This document shows, piece by piece, positions 10,587 through 22,500 of a DNA stretch of 64,000 nt. The stretch covers positions 2,039,501 to 2,103,500 of the forward strand of contig NZ_CP009048.1 in assembly GCF_000746525.1 (NCBI RefSeq), read 5' to 3'. Within the stretch, counting starts at the first letter, position 1; each line of letters starts with the position of its first letter. Origin of the DNA: Pseudomonas alkylphenolica (GTDB lineage: Bacteria; Pseudomonadota; Gammaproteobacteria; Pseudomonadales; Pseudomonadaceae). The notes under the pieces were generated by a model. That model had not been told where the DNA came from. It made no database searches and was given only the letters and a program-made list of their open reading frames with translations. The position numbers and the translations under genes were made by a program.

Positions 10587-13500
10587 ATGCGTAATGAAGA
10601 ACAACTGGCCCTGGTCCAACGCTTCGTCCGTTTGCCGTTGGCGCAGCGCAAGGCCTTCCTGGAAAAGCTCGGTGCCAAAGGCATGAGCCTGGCGCAGTTG
10701 CCCATTGCGCCGGTCAGCGAGGGTGTGCAGAGCTTGCCGCTGTCTTACGCACAACAGCGCCAGTGGTTTCTCTGGAAGTACGAGCCGGCAAGCCCGGCCT
10801 ATCACATTCCGGTGGCGTTGCGCCTGCGCGGGCCGTTGAACTTCGATGCCTTGCAGGCGGCCTTCAACGACCTGGTGGCACGTCATGCGGCCTTGCGCAC
10901 TCGCTTTGTCGAGCAGCAAGGGCATGCGTTGCAGGTGATCGAGGCGCAGGCCGAAGTGGCGATCGAACGCAGTGAAGGCGGGTTCGACGATGCGCTGGAT
11001 CAACCGCAGGCACTGGCGGCGTTCATTGAAGGGCAAACCCGGCGTCTGTTCGACCTGGCCTCGGGCCCGCTGTTGCGCGTTCACCTGCGCACGCTCGGCG
11101 CTGACGATCACCTGTTGGTGCTGACCGTGCATCACATCGTTGCCGATGGTGCCTCGATGCCGGTGATGGTCCGCGAGTTGAGCGCCTGCTACGAAGCCCG
11201 TAGCCAGGGACAGTCCGCGACGTTGCCGGCGCTGCCTGTTCAGTACGCCGATTACGCACTGTGGCAGCGCAGCTGGATGGAAGCCGGCGAGCAACAACGG
11301 CAACTGGCGTACTGGTGCGAGCAGTTGCAGGGTGATCAGCCGGTGCTGGAGTTGCCGTTGGACCGTGCGCGTCCGCTAAGTCGCGACGGCCGGGGCGATA
11401 GCCGGCAGGTGCAGCTGCCTCTTGAACTGCTGAGCGCGCTCAGGCAATTGGCGCAACGTCAGGGGGTGAGCCTGTTCGTGTTGATGATGGCCGCGTTCCA
11501 GACCCTGCTGCACCGTTACAGCGGGCAGCAGGAGATCTGCGTCGGCGTGCCCTTTGCCAATCGCAACCGTGTGGAGACGCAGGGGCTGGTTGGTTTTTTC
11601 GTTAATACCCAGATCCTGCGCGGACGCTTCGATAGCCGTGCGCGTTTCACCGATGTACTGGCGCAGATGGGCCAGACCGCCATTGAGGCTCAGCGCTATC
11701 AGGACCTGCCGTTCGACCTGTTGGTCGAAGCCTTGCAGCCCGAACGCAGCACTCGCCACAACCCGTTGTTCCAGGTCATGTTCAACTATCAGCATGACCA
11801 GGCGGCTGGCGCCAGTGGTCGTCGTTTCTCCGGGCTGGGCATCGAGGGCGTGCAATGGCAGAACCGCTCCGCGCAGTTCGACCTCAGCCTGGATATCGTC
11901 GAGGCCGAGCAGTCACTCACCAGCAGCTTTATCTTTGCCACCGATGTGTTCGAAGCAGCCACCATCGAGCGCATGATGCAGCACTGGCAAACGATGCTGT
12001 GGGCGATCGTCGATCGGCCTCAGCGCAGCATCGGTGAGCTGCCGATGGTGTCCGCAGCGCAGCAGCAAGTCATCGTCCAGGGCCTGAACCCGACAGTGGC
12101 CAGCCACGCCAGCCAGGTTTGCCTGCATGAGCAGATTGCCGCGCAGGCTGCGCGCACGCCGCAGGCTGTGGCCTTGGTATTTGAAGGGCAGCAGCTGAGC
12201 TATGCCCAGCTCAACGCGCGGGCCAACCGTCTGGCTCACCGGCTGATCGCCGCCGGGGTTGGCCCGGAGAGCCGGGTCGGTCTGGCGGCCGAGCGTTCGC
12301 TGGAGCTGGTGGTCGGTTTGCTGGCGATCCTCAAGGCGGGCAGCGCCTACGTGCCGCTGGACCCGATGTACCCGGCCCAGCGTCTGGAGTACATGATCCA
12401 GGACAGCGGCATCAGCTTGCTGTTGAGCCAACCGGGTCTGCGCCTGCCGGCGTTTGACGGTCCGTGCCTGAGCCTGGACGAGGACCTGCAGGGCTTCAGC
12501 GATGCCGATCCGCAGGTGAGCATGACCCCGGATAACCTGGCCTATATCATCTACACCTCGGGCTCGACCGGGCAGCCGAAGGGGGCGCTACTCAGCCACC
12601 ACAACGTGCAGCGGCTGTTTGCGGCCACCGGGCAATGGTTCAGTTTCGACAGCCGCGACACCTGGACCCTGTTCCATTCCTACGCCTTCGATTTCTCGGT
12701 CTGGGAAATCTTCGGCGCGCTGCTGCATGGCGGTCGGTTGGTGATCGTGCCGTACCTGGTCAGCCGTTCACCGGAAGACTTCCATCAGTTGCTGATCGAT
12801 GAGCAGGTGACGGTGCTCAACCAGACACCGTCGGCGTTCCGTCAGTTGATGCATGTGGCCTGTGCCGACTCGCGCGAGCATTCGCTGCGCGCAGTGGTAT
12901 TCGGTGGAGAGGCGTTGGATGTGCAGGGCCTGCGTCCCTGGTTCGAACGCTTCGGCGACGCACCGACGCGGCTGATCAACATGTACGGCATCACCGAAAC
13001 CACGGTGCATGTGACCTACCGGCCGCTGTCCTGGGCCGACCTCGACAGCGGTGCTGCAAGCCCCATCGGTCTGCCGATTCCCGATTTGTCCTGGTACGTG
13101 CTGGATGCCGAGCTGAACCCGGTGCCGGCCGGTTGTGTAGGTGAACTGTATGTCGGCCGTGCCGGTCTGGCGCGCGGCTACCTGAACCGTGGCGACCTCA
13201 GTGGCGCACGCTTTATTCCTGATCCCTTCGGCGCGGACGGTGGTCGTCTGTACCGCACCGGTGATCTGGCCCGTTACTGCGCGGATGGCGCGGTGGAATA
13301 CATCGGTCGTCTGGATCAACAAGTGAAGATCCGTGGCTTCCGTATCGAGCTGGGCGAAATCGAAGCCCGTTTGCAAGCCATGCCGCAGGTGCGCGAAGCG
13401 GTGGTGCTGGCCGAAGACGGCCGTCTGCTGGCTTACGTGGTACCAACGGCAGAGGAAGCGGGCTTGCGCGAAATGTTGCAGGCACAGCTCAAGGCCGACC

Positions 13501-16500
13501 TGCCGGATTACATGGTGCCCGCGCACTGGCAGTTCCTCAGCGTGTTGCCGCTGACCGCCAACGGCAAGCTCGACCGCAAGGCCTTGCCGCGCCCGGACGC
13601 AGCGCAATCGCAACAGACCTACGTGGCACCGGTGGGCGAGATCGAGAAGCAAATCGCCGCGATCTGGCAGGAAGTGCTCGGCGTCGAGCAGGTCGGGGTC
13701 AACGACAACTTCTTCGAACTGGGCGGCGACTCCATCGTCTCCATCCAGGTGGTCAGCCGCGCCCGCCAGGCCGGGATTCGCTTCACCCCCAAAGACCTGT
13801 TCCAGCACCAGACCGTGCAAGGCCTGGCCTCGGTGGCGCAGACCGGTGAGGCAGCACAGATCGTCCAGGCGGCGGCCGAAGGTGAACTGATGTTGCTGCC
13901 GATCCAGCAGCAGTTTTTCCAGGACGTGGTTGCTAGCCGTCATCACTTCAACCAGTCGGTGTTGCTGCAAGCGCGTGAAACCTTGCAGGTCCCTGCGCTG
14001 GAAACAGCCTTGGCGGCACTCTGGGCGCATCACGACGCCTTGCGCCTGCGCTTTAGCGAAGAGCGCGACGGCTGGCGTGGCCGTTACAGCGATGCGGCGG
14101 CGCCGAGTGACCTGCTGTGGCAGGTGACGGTGGCCGATGCCCAGGCCCTTGAGGCCGAGGGCGAACTGGCCCAGCGCAGCCTGGACCTGAGTGCCGGGCC
14201 GCTGTTGCGCGCGGTGCTGATGAACCTTGCCGACGGCAGCCAGCGCTTGCTGCTGGTGATCCATCACCTGGCGGTGGACGGGGTGTCGTGGCGGATTTTG
14301 CTGGAAGATTTGCACAGCGCCTACGAACAGGCCTGCGCCGGGCAACAGCCGCTGTTGCCGGCACGCACCAGTTCGGTGAAGGCCTGGGCTGAGCGTTTGC
14401 AGCAGTATGCTCGCGAAGGGGCGCTGGCCGAGGAGCTGGTGTATTGGCGCGAACAACTGCATGGCGTGGTGAACGACTGGCCGCAGTGCAACAGCCAGGG
14501 GTCGCTGGACAAGCGCCATGCCGCCAGTGTCGACACGCGCCTTGATGCACAGGCAACACGGCAGCTGCTCAAAGAAGCCCCGGCGGCCTATCGCACCCAG
14601 GTCAACGACTTGCTGCTGACCGCGCTGGCCCGGGTCATCGGGCAATGGACCGGCAACCCGCATACCTTGCTGCAACTGGAAGGCCACGGTCGCGAAGACC
14701 TGTTCGAGGACATCGACCTGACCCGTACCGTTGGCTGGTTCACCAGCCTGTTTCCGCTGCGCCTGAGCGTCTGCGACGACCTGCGCAGCTCGATCCTGCA
14801 GGTCAAGGAACAGCTGCGCGCGCTGCCGAACAAAGGCCTGGGCTATGGCGTGTTGCGTCACCTGGGCAACGCCGAGCAGCAGGCGGCCTTGCAAGGTATG
14901 GCGCAGGGACGCATTACCTTCAACTACCTGGGGCAGTTCGACTCCAGTTTCGATGCTCACAGCAATGCCCTGTTGCGTCCGGCCACTGAGGCCCGCGGTT
15001 CGGAAATCGGCAGTGCGGCGCAATTGGCCAACTGGTTGTCGATCAATGGTCAGGTCTATGGCGGTGAGCTGACCCTGAGCTGGACCTTCAGCCGCGAAAT
15101 GTTTGCCGAGGCTACGGTGCAGGCGTTGGCCGATGCCTTTGCGCTCGAATTGCGCGCGCTGATTGCGCACTGCTGCGACCCGGCCCAGGGCGGTGTATCG
15201 CCCTCTGACTTCGCCCTGGCGCGTTTGCCTCAGACAACCCTGGACACGCTGCCCGTACCGGCGCGGGAGATCGACGATCTGTACCCGCTGTCGCCGATGC
15301 AGCAAGGCATGCTGTTCCACTCGTTGTACGAACAGGCCGGTGGCGACTACATCAACCAGGTGCGTGTGGATATCCACGGCCTTGATCCGCAGCGGTTCCA
15401 GCAGGCCTGGCAGGCGGCGGTCGATCGCCATGACATCCTGCGCACCGGGTTCGTCTGGGAGGGGCTAGAGCAGCCGCTACAAGTGGTGCGCAAGCAAGCC
15501 AGCGTGGCCTTCGAGCTCATCGAAGCGCCAGGCCTGGGCGAAACTGAACTCGACAGCCTGGCGCAGGCGCACAAACACGGCTTCGACCTGGGGCGCGATG
15601 CCTTGTTACGGCTGTTGCTGGTGCGCACGGGTGAGCATACGCACCACCTGATCTACACCCATCACCACATCCTGATGGACGGCTGGAGCAATGCGCAGTT
15701 GCTCGGTGAAGTGCTGCAGCACTACCACGGCCACGGGCTGTCGAGCACCACGGGTCGTTATCGGGATTACCTGGCCTGGTTGCAGCAGCGCGATGGCGAG
15801 GCCGCGCGCAGCTTCTGGCAGAGCCAGCTCAATACCCTGGATGAGCCGGTCCGTCTGGCCGAGGCCCTGCTGCCTGAAACCCTTGGCGAAGGCCAGGGCG
15901 ATCAGGTGCACCAGGCCAGTGATGCGCTGTTCCAGCGCCTGCAGCTTTTTGCCCGGCAAACGCGGGTTACCCTCAACACGGTGCTGCAGGGTGCCTGGCT
16001 GTTGCTGTTGCAGCGCTACAGTGGCAAATCGACCGTTGCCTTCGGCGCCACGGTGGCGGGGCGTCCGACCGAGCTCAATGGCATCGAGCGGCAGATCGGG
16101 CTGTTCATCAACACTTTGCCGATCATCGAAAGCCCCTCGGCCGAACTGCGCCTGGGCACCTGGCTGGAACGTCTGCAGAACCTCAACCTGGCCTTGCGTG
16201 AGTATGAGCACACGCCGCTGGCAGACCTGCAGCGTTGGGCCGGCTTCAACGGCCAGCCACTGTTCGACACCAACCTGGTGTTCGAGAACTACCCGGTGTC
16301 GCAAGCCTTGAGCGCCAGTGAAGGCACCCCTGTCAGCTTCTCTGGCCTGCGCAGCCATGAGCAAAGCAGCTTCCCGTTGACCCTGATCGTCACCTGCGAC
16401 GACGCGCTGCGCCTGCACCTGCGTTATCAACGTGGCCTGTTCAGCGAGACGCAGATCGCCACCCTGATGGTTAACCTTGAACAGTTGCTCGACAGCCTGG

Positions 16501-19500
16501 TTCACGCCAGCGTCGACACACCGCTGGGTGAGCTGGACATGCTCGGTGATCGTCGCCAGGACAGCCTGCGCGCGCTCAATCCGGCAGTGGTCAGCCACGC
16601 TAGCCACGTCTGCCTGCATGAACAGATTGCCGCGCAGGCTGCCCGTACGCCGCAGGCTGTGGCCTTGGTCTTTGAAGGGCAGCACCTGAGCTATGCCCAG
16701 CTCAACGCGCGGGCCAACCGCCTGGCTCATCGCCTGATCGGCGCCGGGGTCGGCCCGGAGAGCCGGGTCGGTCTGGCGGCCGAGCGTTCGCTGGAACTGG
16801 TGGTCGGTTTGCTGGCGATTCTCAAGGCGGGCGGCGCCTATGTGCCGCTGGACCCGATGTATCCGGCCCAGCGGCTGGAATACATGATCCAGGACAGCGG
16901 CATCAGCCTGCTGTTGAGCCAGCCGGGTCTGAACTTGCCAGTGTTTGACGGTCCGTGCCTGCATCTGGACGAAGACTTGCAAGGCTACAGCGACGCCAAT
17001 CCGCAGGTGAGCATGAGCCCGGATAACCTGGCGTACATCATCTACACCTCGGGCTCGACCGGGCAGCCGAAAGGCGCCTTGCTCAGTCACCACAACGTGC
17101 AGCGGCTGTTCGCCGCCACTGGGCAATGGTTCAGTTTCGACAGCCGCGACACCTGGACCCTGTTCCATTCCTACGCCTTCGACTTCTCGGTCTGGGAAAT
17201 CTTCGGTGCGCTGCTGCATGGCGGTCGGTTGGTGGTCGTGCCGTACCTGGTCAGCCGCTCGCCAGAAGACTTCCATCAGTTGCTGATCGATGAGCAGGTG
17301 ACGGTGCTCAACCAGACACCGTCGGCGTTCCGCCAGTTGATGCATGTGGCCTGTGCCGAGGCGCGTGAACATTCTCTGCGCGCAGTGGTGTTCGGTGGTG
17401 AGGCGTTGGATGTGCAGGGTCTGCGCCCCTGGTTCGAGCGCTTCGGCGATGCGCCGACGCGGCTGATCAACATGTACGGCATCACCGAGACCACGGTGCA
17501 TGTGACCTACCGGCCGCTGTCCTGGGCGGACCTCGACAGCGGTGCTGCAAGCCCCATCGGTCTGCCGATTCCCGACCTGTCCTGGTACGTGCTGGATGCC
17601 GAGCTGAACCCGGTGCCGGCCGGTTGCGTGGGTGAGCTGTATGTCGGTCGTGCCGGTCTGGCGCGCGGCTACCTGAACCGTGGCGACCTCAGTGGCGCAC
17701 GCTTTATCCCGGATCCTTTCGGTGCAGAGGGTGGCCGCCTGTACCGCACCGGTGACCTGGCCCGTTACTGCGCGGATGGCGCGGTGGAATACATCGGTCG
17801 TCTGGATCAACAAGTGAAGATCCGTGGCTTCCGTATCGAGCTGGGCGAAATCGAAGCCCGTTTGCAAGCCATGCCGCAAGTACGCGAAGCGGTGGTACTG
17901 GCCGAAGACGGCCGCCTGCTGGCTTACGTGGTGCCAAGGGTTGAGCAGGACGGCCTGCGTGAAGTCCTGCAGGCGCAACTCAAAGCCGACCTGCCGGAGT
18001 ACATGGTGCCCGCGCACTGGCAGTTCCTCAGCGTCCTGCCGCTGACCGCCAACGGCAAGCTCGACCGCAAGGCCTTGCCGCGCCCGGACGCGGCGCAATC
18101 GCAACAGGCTTACGTGGCGCCGGTTGGCGAGATCGAGAAGCAAATCGCAGCGATCTGGCAGGAAGTGCTCGGCGTCGAGCAGGTCGGGGTCAACGACAAC
18201 TTCTTCGAACTGGGCGGCGACTCCATCGTCTCCATCCAGGTGGTCAGCCGCGCCCGCCAGGCGGGAATTCGCTTCACCCCCAAAGACCTGTTCCAGCACC
18301 AGACCGTGCAAGGCCTGGCCTCGGTGGCGCAGACCGGTGAGGCAGCACAGATCGTCCAGGCGGCGGCCGAGGGTGAGCTGGTGTTGCTGCCGATCCAGCA
18401 GCAGTTTTTCCAGGACGTGGTTGCTAGCCGTCATCACTTCAACCAGTCGGTGTTGCTGCAAGCGCGTGAAACCTTGCAGGTCCCTGCGCTGGAAACAGCC
18501 TTGGCGGCACTCTGGGCGCATCACGACGCCTTGCGCCTGCGCTTTAGCGAAGAGCACGACGGCTGGCGTGGCCGTTACAGCGATGCGGCGGCGCCGAGTG
18601 ACCTGCTGTGGCAGGTGACGGTGGCCGATGCCCAGGCCCTTGAGGCCGAGGGCGAACTGGCCCAGCGCAGCCTGGACCTGAGTGCCGGGCCGTTGTTGCG
18701 CGCGGTACTGATGAACCTGGCCGACGGCAGCCAGCGCTTGCTGCTGGTGATCCATCACCTGGCGGTGGACGGGGTGTCGTGGCGGATTCTGCTGGAAGAT
18801 TTGCACAGCGCCTACGAACAGGCCTGCGCAGGGCAACAGCCGCTGTTGCCGGCACGCACCAGTTCGGTGAAGGCCTGGGCTGAGCGCTTGCAGCAGTATG
18901 CCCGCGAGGGTGCGCTGCAAGAAGAACTCGGTTACTGGCAGTCTCAGGTCCAGGATATCGACACCACGCTGCCTTGCGACGCGCCGGACGCGGGCTTGCA
19001 GATTCGTCATGCCGGCAGCGTCCACAGCCGCCTGGATGCGCGCCTTACCGGTCAGTTGTTGCAGGACGCTCCCGCCGCCTACCGGACCCAGGTCAATGAC
19101 CTGCTGCTGACCGCGCTGGCCCGCGTGATTGCCAGGTGGACCGGGCGTGACGAGGTGATGGTGCAACTGGAAGGCCACGGCCGCGAGGACCTGTTCGAAG
19201 ATATCGACCTGACCCGCACCGTCGGCTGGTTCACCAGCCTGTTCCCGCTGCGCTTGAGTGTTGCCGAGGATCTGCCTGGCTCGATCCTGCAGGTCAAGGA
19301 ACGCCTGCGCGCCGTGCCTAACAAAGGCGTGGGCTATGGTGTCTTGCGCCATCTGGGCAGCACTGAGCAACAGGCGCTGCTCAGCCGCATGCCGCAACCG
19401 CGGATCACCTTCAACTACCTGGGGCAGTTCGACGCCTCGTTCCAGGGCCAGACCGGCGCCTTCCTGCCTGCCGCTGAAGCCCACGGGCTGGAGGTGGGCG

Positions 19501-22500
19501 AAGACGCACCACTGGGCAACTGGCTGTCAGTCAATGGCCAGGTCTATGGCGGTGAACTGAGCCTGAGCTGGACCTTCAGCCGCGAAATGTTCGCCGAGGC
19601 TACGGTGCAGGCGCTGGCCGATGCCTTTGCGCTCGAATTGCGCGCGCTGATTGCGCACTGCTGCGACCCGGCCCAGGGCGGCGTGTCGCCTTCGGACTTC
19701 CCGCTGGCACAGCTGAGTCAGGCGACGTTGCACAAACTGCCAGTGCCGGCGCGGCAGATCGATGACCTGTATCCGTTGTCGCCGATGCAGCAAGGCATGT
19801 TGTTCCACTCACTGTACGACCAGGCGGGCGGTGACTACATCAACCAGGTGCGCCTGGACATTCACGGTCTCGACCCGCAGCGCTTCGAACAGGCCTGGCA
19901 GGCGGCGCTCGACCGTCACGACATCCTGCGCACCGGCTTTGTCTGGGAGGGCCTTGAGCAGCCATTGCAGGTAGTGCGCAAGCAGGTAAAGGTGCCGCTA
20001 CGACTGCTCGATGGGCGCCCTGAAGCTGCTCTTGAACAGTATCTGGACCGTGTTGCGCAGGACGAACTGAACGCCGGCTTCGACCTGGCGGCGGCACCCT
20101 TGTTGCGCCTGGTGCTGGTACGCAACGGCGAGGGCAGCTGGCATGTGATCTACACCAACCATCACATTCTGATGGATGGCTGGAGCAACGCGCGCCTGCT
20201 CGGTGAAGTGCTGCAACGTTATGCCGGTGACGCGCCGCCACGTCATCCAGGACGCTACCGTGACTACATTGGCTGGCTGGCCGCTCCGGATGTCGAGCAG
20301 GATCGTCGCTTCTGGCAAGCTGAACTGGCTGATCTGGCCGAGCCTGCACTGCTGGTTGCGGCTGTCGGCGCCGGGGCCACTGGCGACAGTGGCTACGACG
20401 AACGCCACCTGCGCCTGAGTGTCGAGCAGACCGCACAGCTGGCCGAGTGTGCCCGTGCACTGAAGATCACGGTCAACACCCTGGTCCAGGGCGCCTGGGC
20501 CATTCTCTTGCAGCGCTATCTGGGCCGTGATCAGGTGGTCTTCGGTGCCACGGTGGCCGGGCGGCCGACCGAACTGCAAGGGGTCGAGGAGCAGATCGGG
20601 CTGTTCATCAACACGCTGCCGGTGCGTTTTGAGCACACTGGCAGCACACCGGTGCAGCAAGGCCTGCGTGAGTTGCAGGCACGTAACCTGAGTTTGCGCG
20701 AACATGAGCATTCGCCGCTGTTCGACATTCAGCGCTGGGCCGGGCAGGGCGGCGAGGCGTTGTTCGACACCTTGATGGTGTTCGAAAACTACCCGGTTTC
20801 CCAGGCTCTGGCAGCGGGCACGCCGAGCGGTCTGCGCTTCGGCGAGGTCGCCAATCGTGAGCAGAGTCACTATCCACTGACCCTGGTGGTCGGACTCAGC
20901 GATCAACTGTCGGTCGAGATGCGTTACGACCGCGGCTGTTTTGCTCCGGGCGTGATGGACAATCTGGTGTGCCATCTGGGCAACCTGCTGTTGTCCATGG
21001 TCCGCGCTGATGCCCGGACCCTGATCGGCCAGCTTGATCTGCTCGGTGATCAACGCACGGAGTTGATCGCGGCCATGAACCCGGCCGTGGTCAGCCACAG
21101 TACCCACGCCTGCCTGCATGAGCAGATTGCCACGCAGGCTGCGCGCACGCCGCAGGCTGTGGCTTTGGTGTACGAGGGGCAACGCCTGAGCTATGCCCAG
21201 CTCAATGCAAGGGCCAACCGCTTGGCTCACCGCCTGATCGCCGCCGGGGTCGGCCCGGAGAGCCGGGTCGGTCTGGCGGCTGAGCGTTCGCTGGAACTGG
21301 TGGTCGGCTTGCTGGCGATTCTCAAGGCGGGCGGCGCGTATGTGCCGCTGGACCCGATGTACCCGGCCCAGCGCCTGGAGTACATGATCCAGGACAGCGG
21401 CATCAGCCTGCTGTTGAGCCAGCCGGGTCTGAACTTGCCAGTGTTTGACGGTCCGTGCCTGCATCTGGACGAAGACTTGCAGGACTACAGCGACGCCGAT
21501 CCACAAGTGAGCATGAGCCCGGACAACCTGGCCTATATCATCTACACCTCGGGCTCGACCGGGCAGCCGAAAGGTGCCTTGCTCAGCCACCACAACGTGC
21601 AGCGGCTGTTCGCAGCCACTGGGCAATGGTTCAGTTTCGACAGTAGCGACACTTGGACCCTGTTCCATTCCTACGCCTTCGATTTCTCGGTCTGGGAGAT
21701 CTTCGGCGCGCTGCTGCATGGTGGCCGGTTGGTGATCGTGCCGTACCTGGTCAGCCGTTCGCCGGAAGACTTCCATCAGTTGCTGATCGACGAGCAAGTG
21801 ACGGTGCTCAACCAGACACCGTCGGCGTTCCGCCAGTTGATGCATGTGGCCTGTGCCGATCCACGCGAGCACAGCCTGCGGGCAGTGGTGTTTGGCGGTG
21901 AAGCCTTGGATGTGCAAGGCCTGCGTCCCTGGTTCGAACGCTTCGGCGATGCGCCGACGCGGCTGATCAACATGTACGGCATCACCGAAACCACGGTGCA
22001 TGTGACCTACCGGCCGTTGTCCTGGGCAGACCTTGACAGCGGTGCGGCCAGCCCGATCGGCCTGCCGATTCCCGACCTGTCCTGGTACGTACTGGATGCC
22101 GAGCTGAACCCGGTGCCGGCCGGTTGCGTGGGGGAACTGTATGTCGGCCGTGCCGGTCTGGCGCGCGGTTATCTGAACCGTGGCGACCTCAGTGGCGCAC
22201 GCTTTATCCCTGATCCCTTCGGTGCAGAGGGTGGTCGTCTATACCGCACCGGTGATCTGGCCCGCTACTGCGCCGATGGCGCGGTGGAATACATCGGGCG
22301 CCTGGATCAACAGGTGAAAATCCGTGGCTTCCGTATCGAACTGGGCGAAATCGAAGCCCGTTTGCAGGCGATGGAGCAAGTGCGCGAAGCGGTGGTACTG
22401 GCCGAAGACGGCCGTCTGCTGGCTTACGTGGTGCCAAGCGCTGAGCAGGACGGTCTGCGTGAAATCCTGCAGGCACAGCTCAAGGCCGACCTGCCGGATT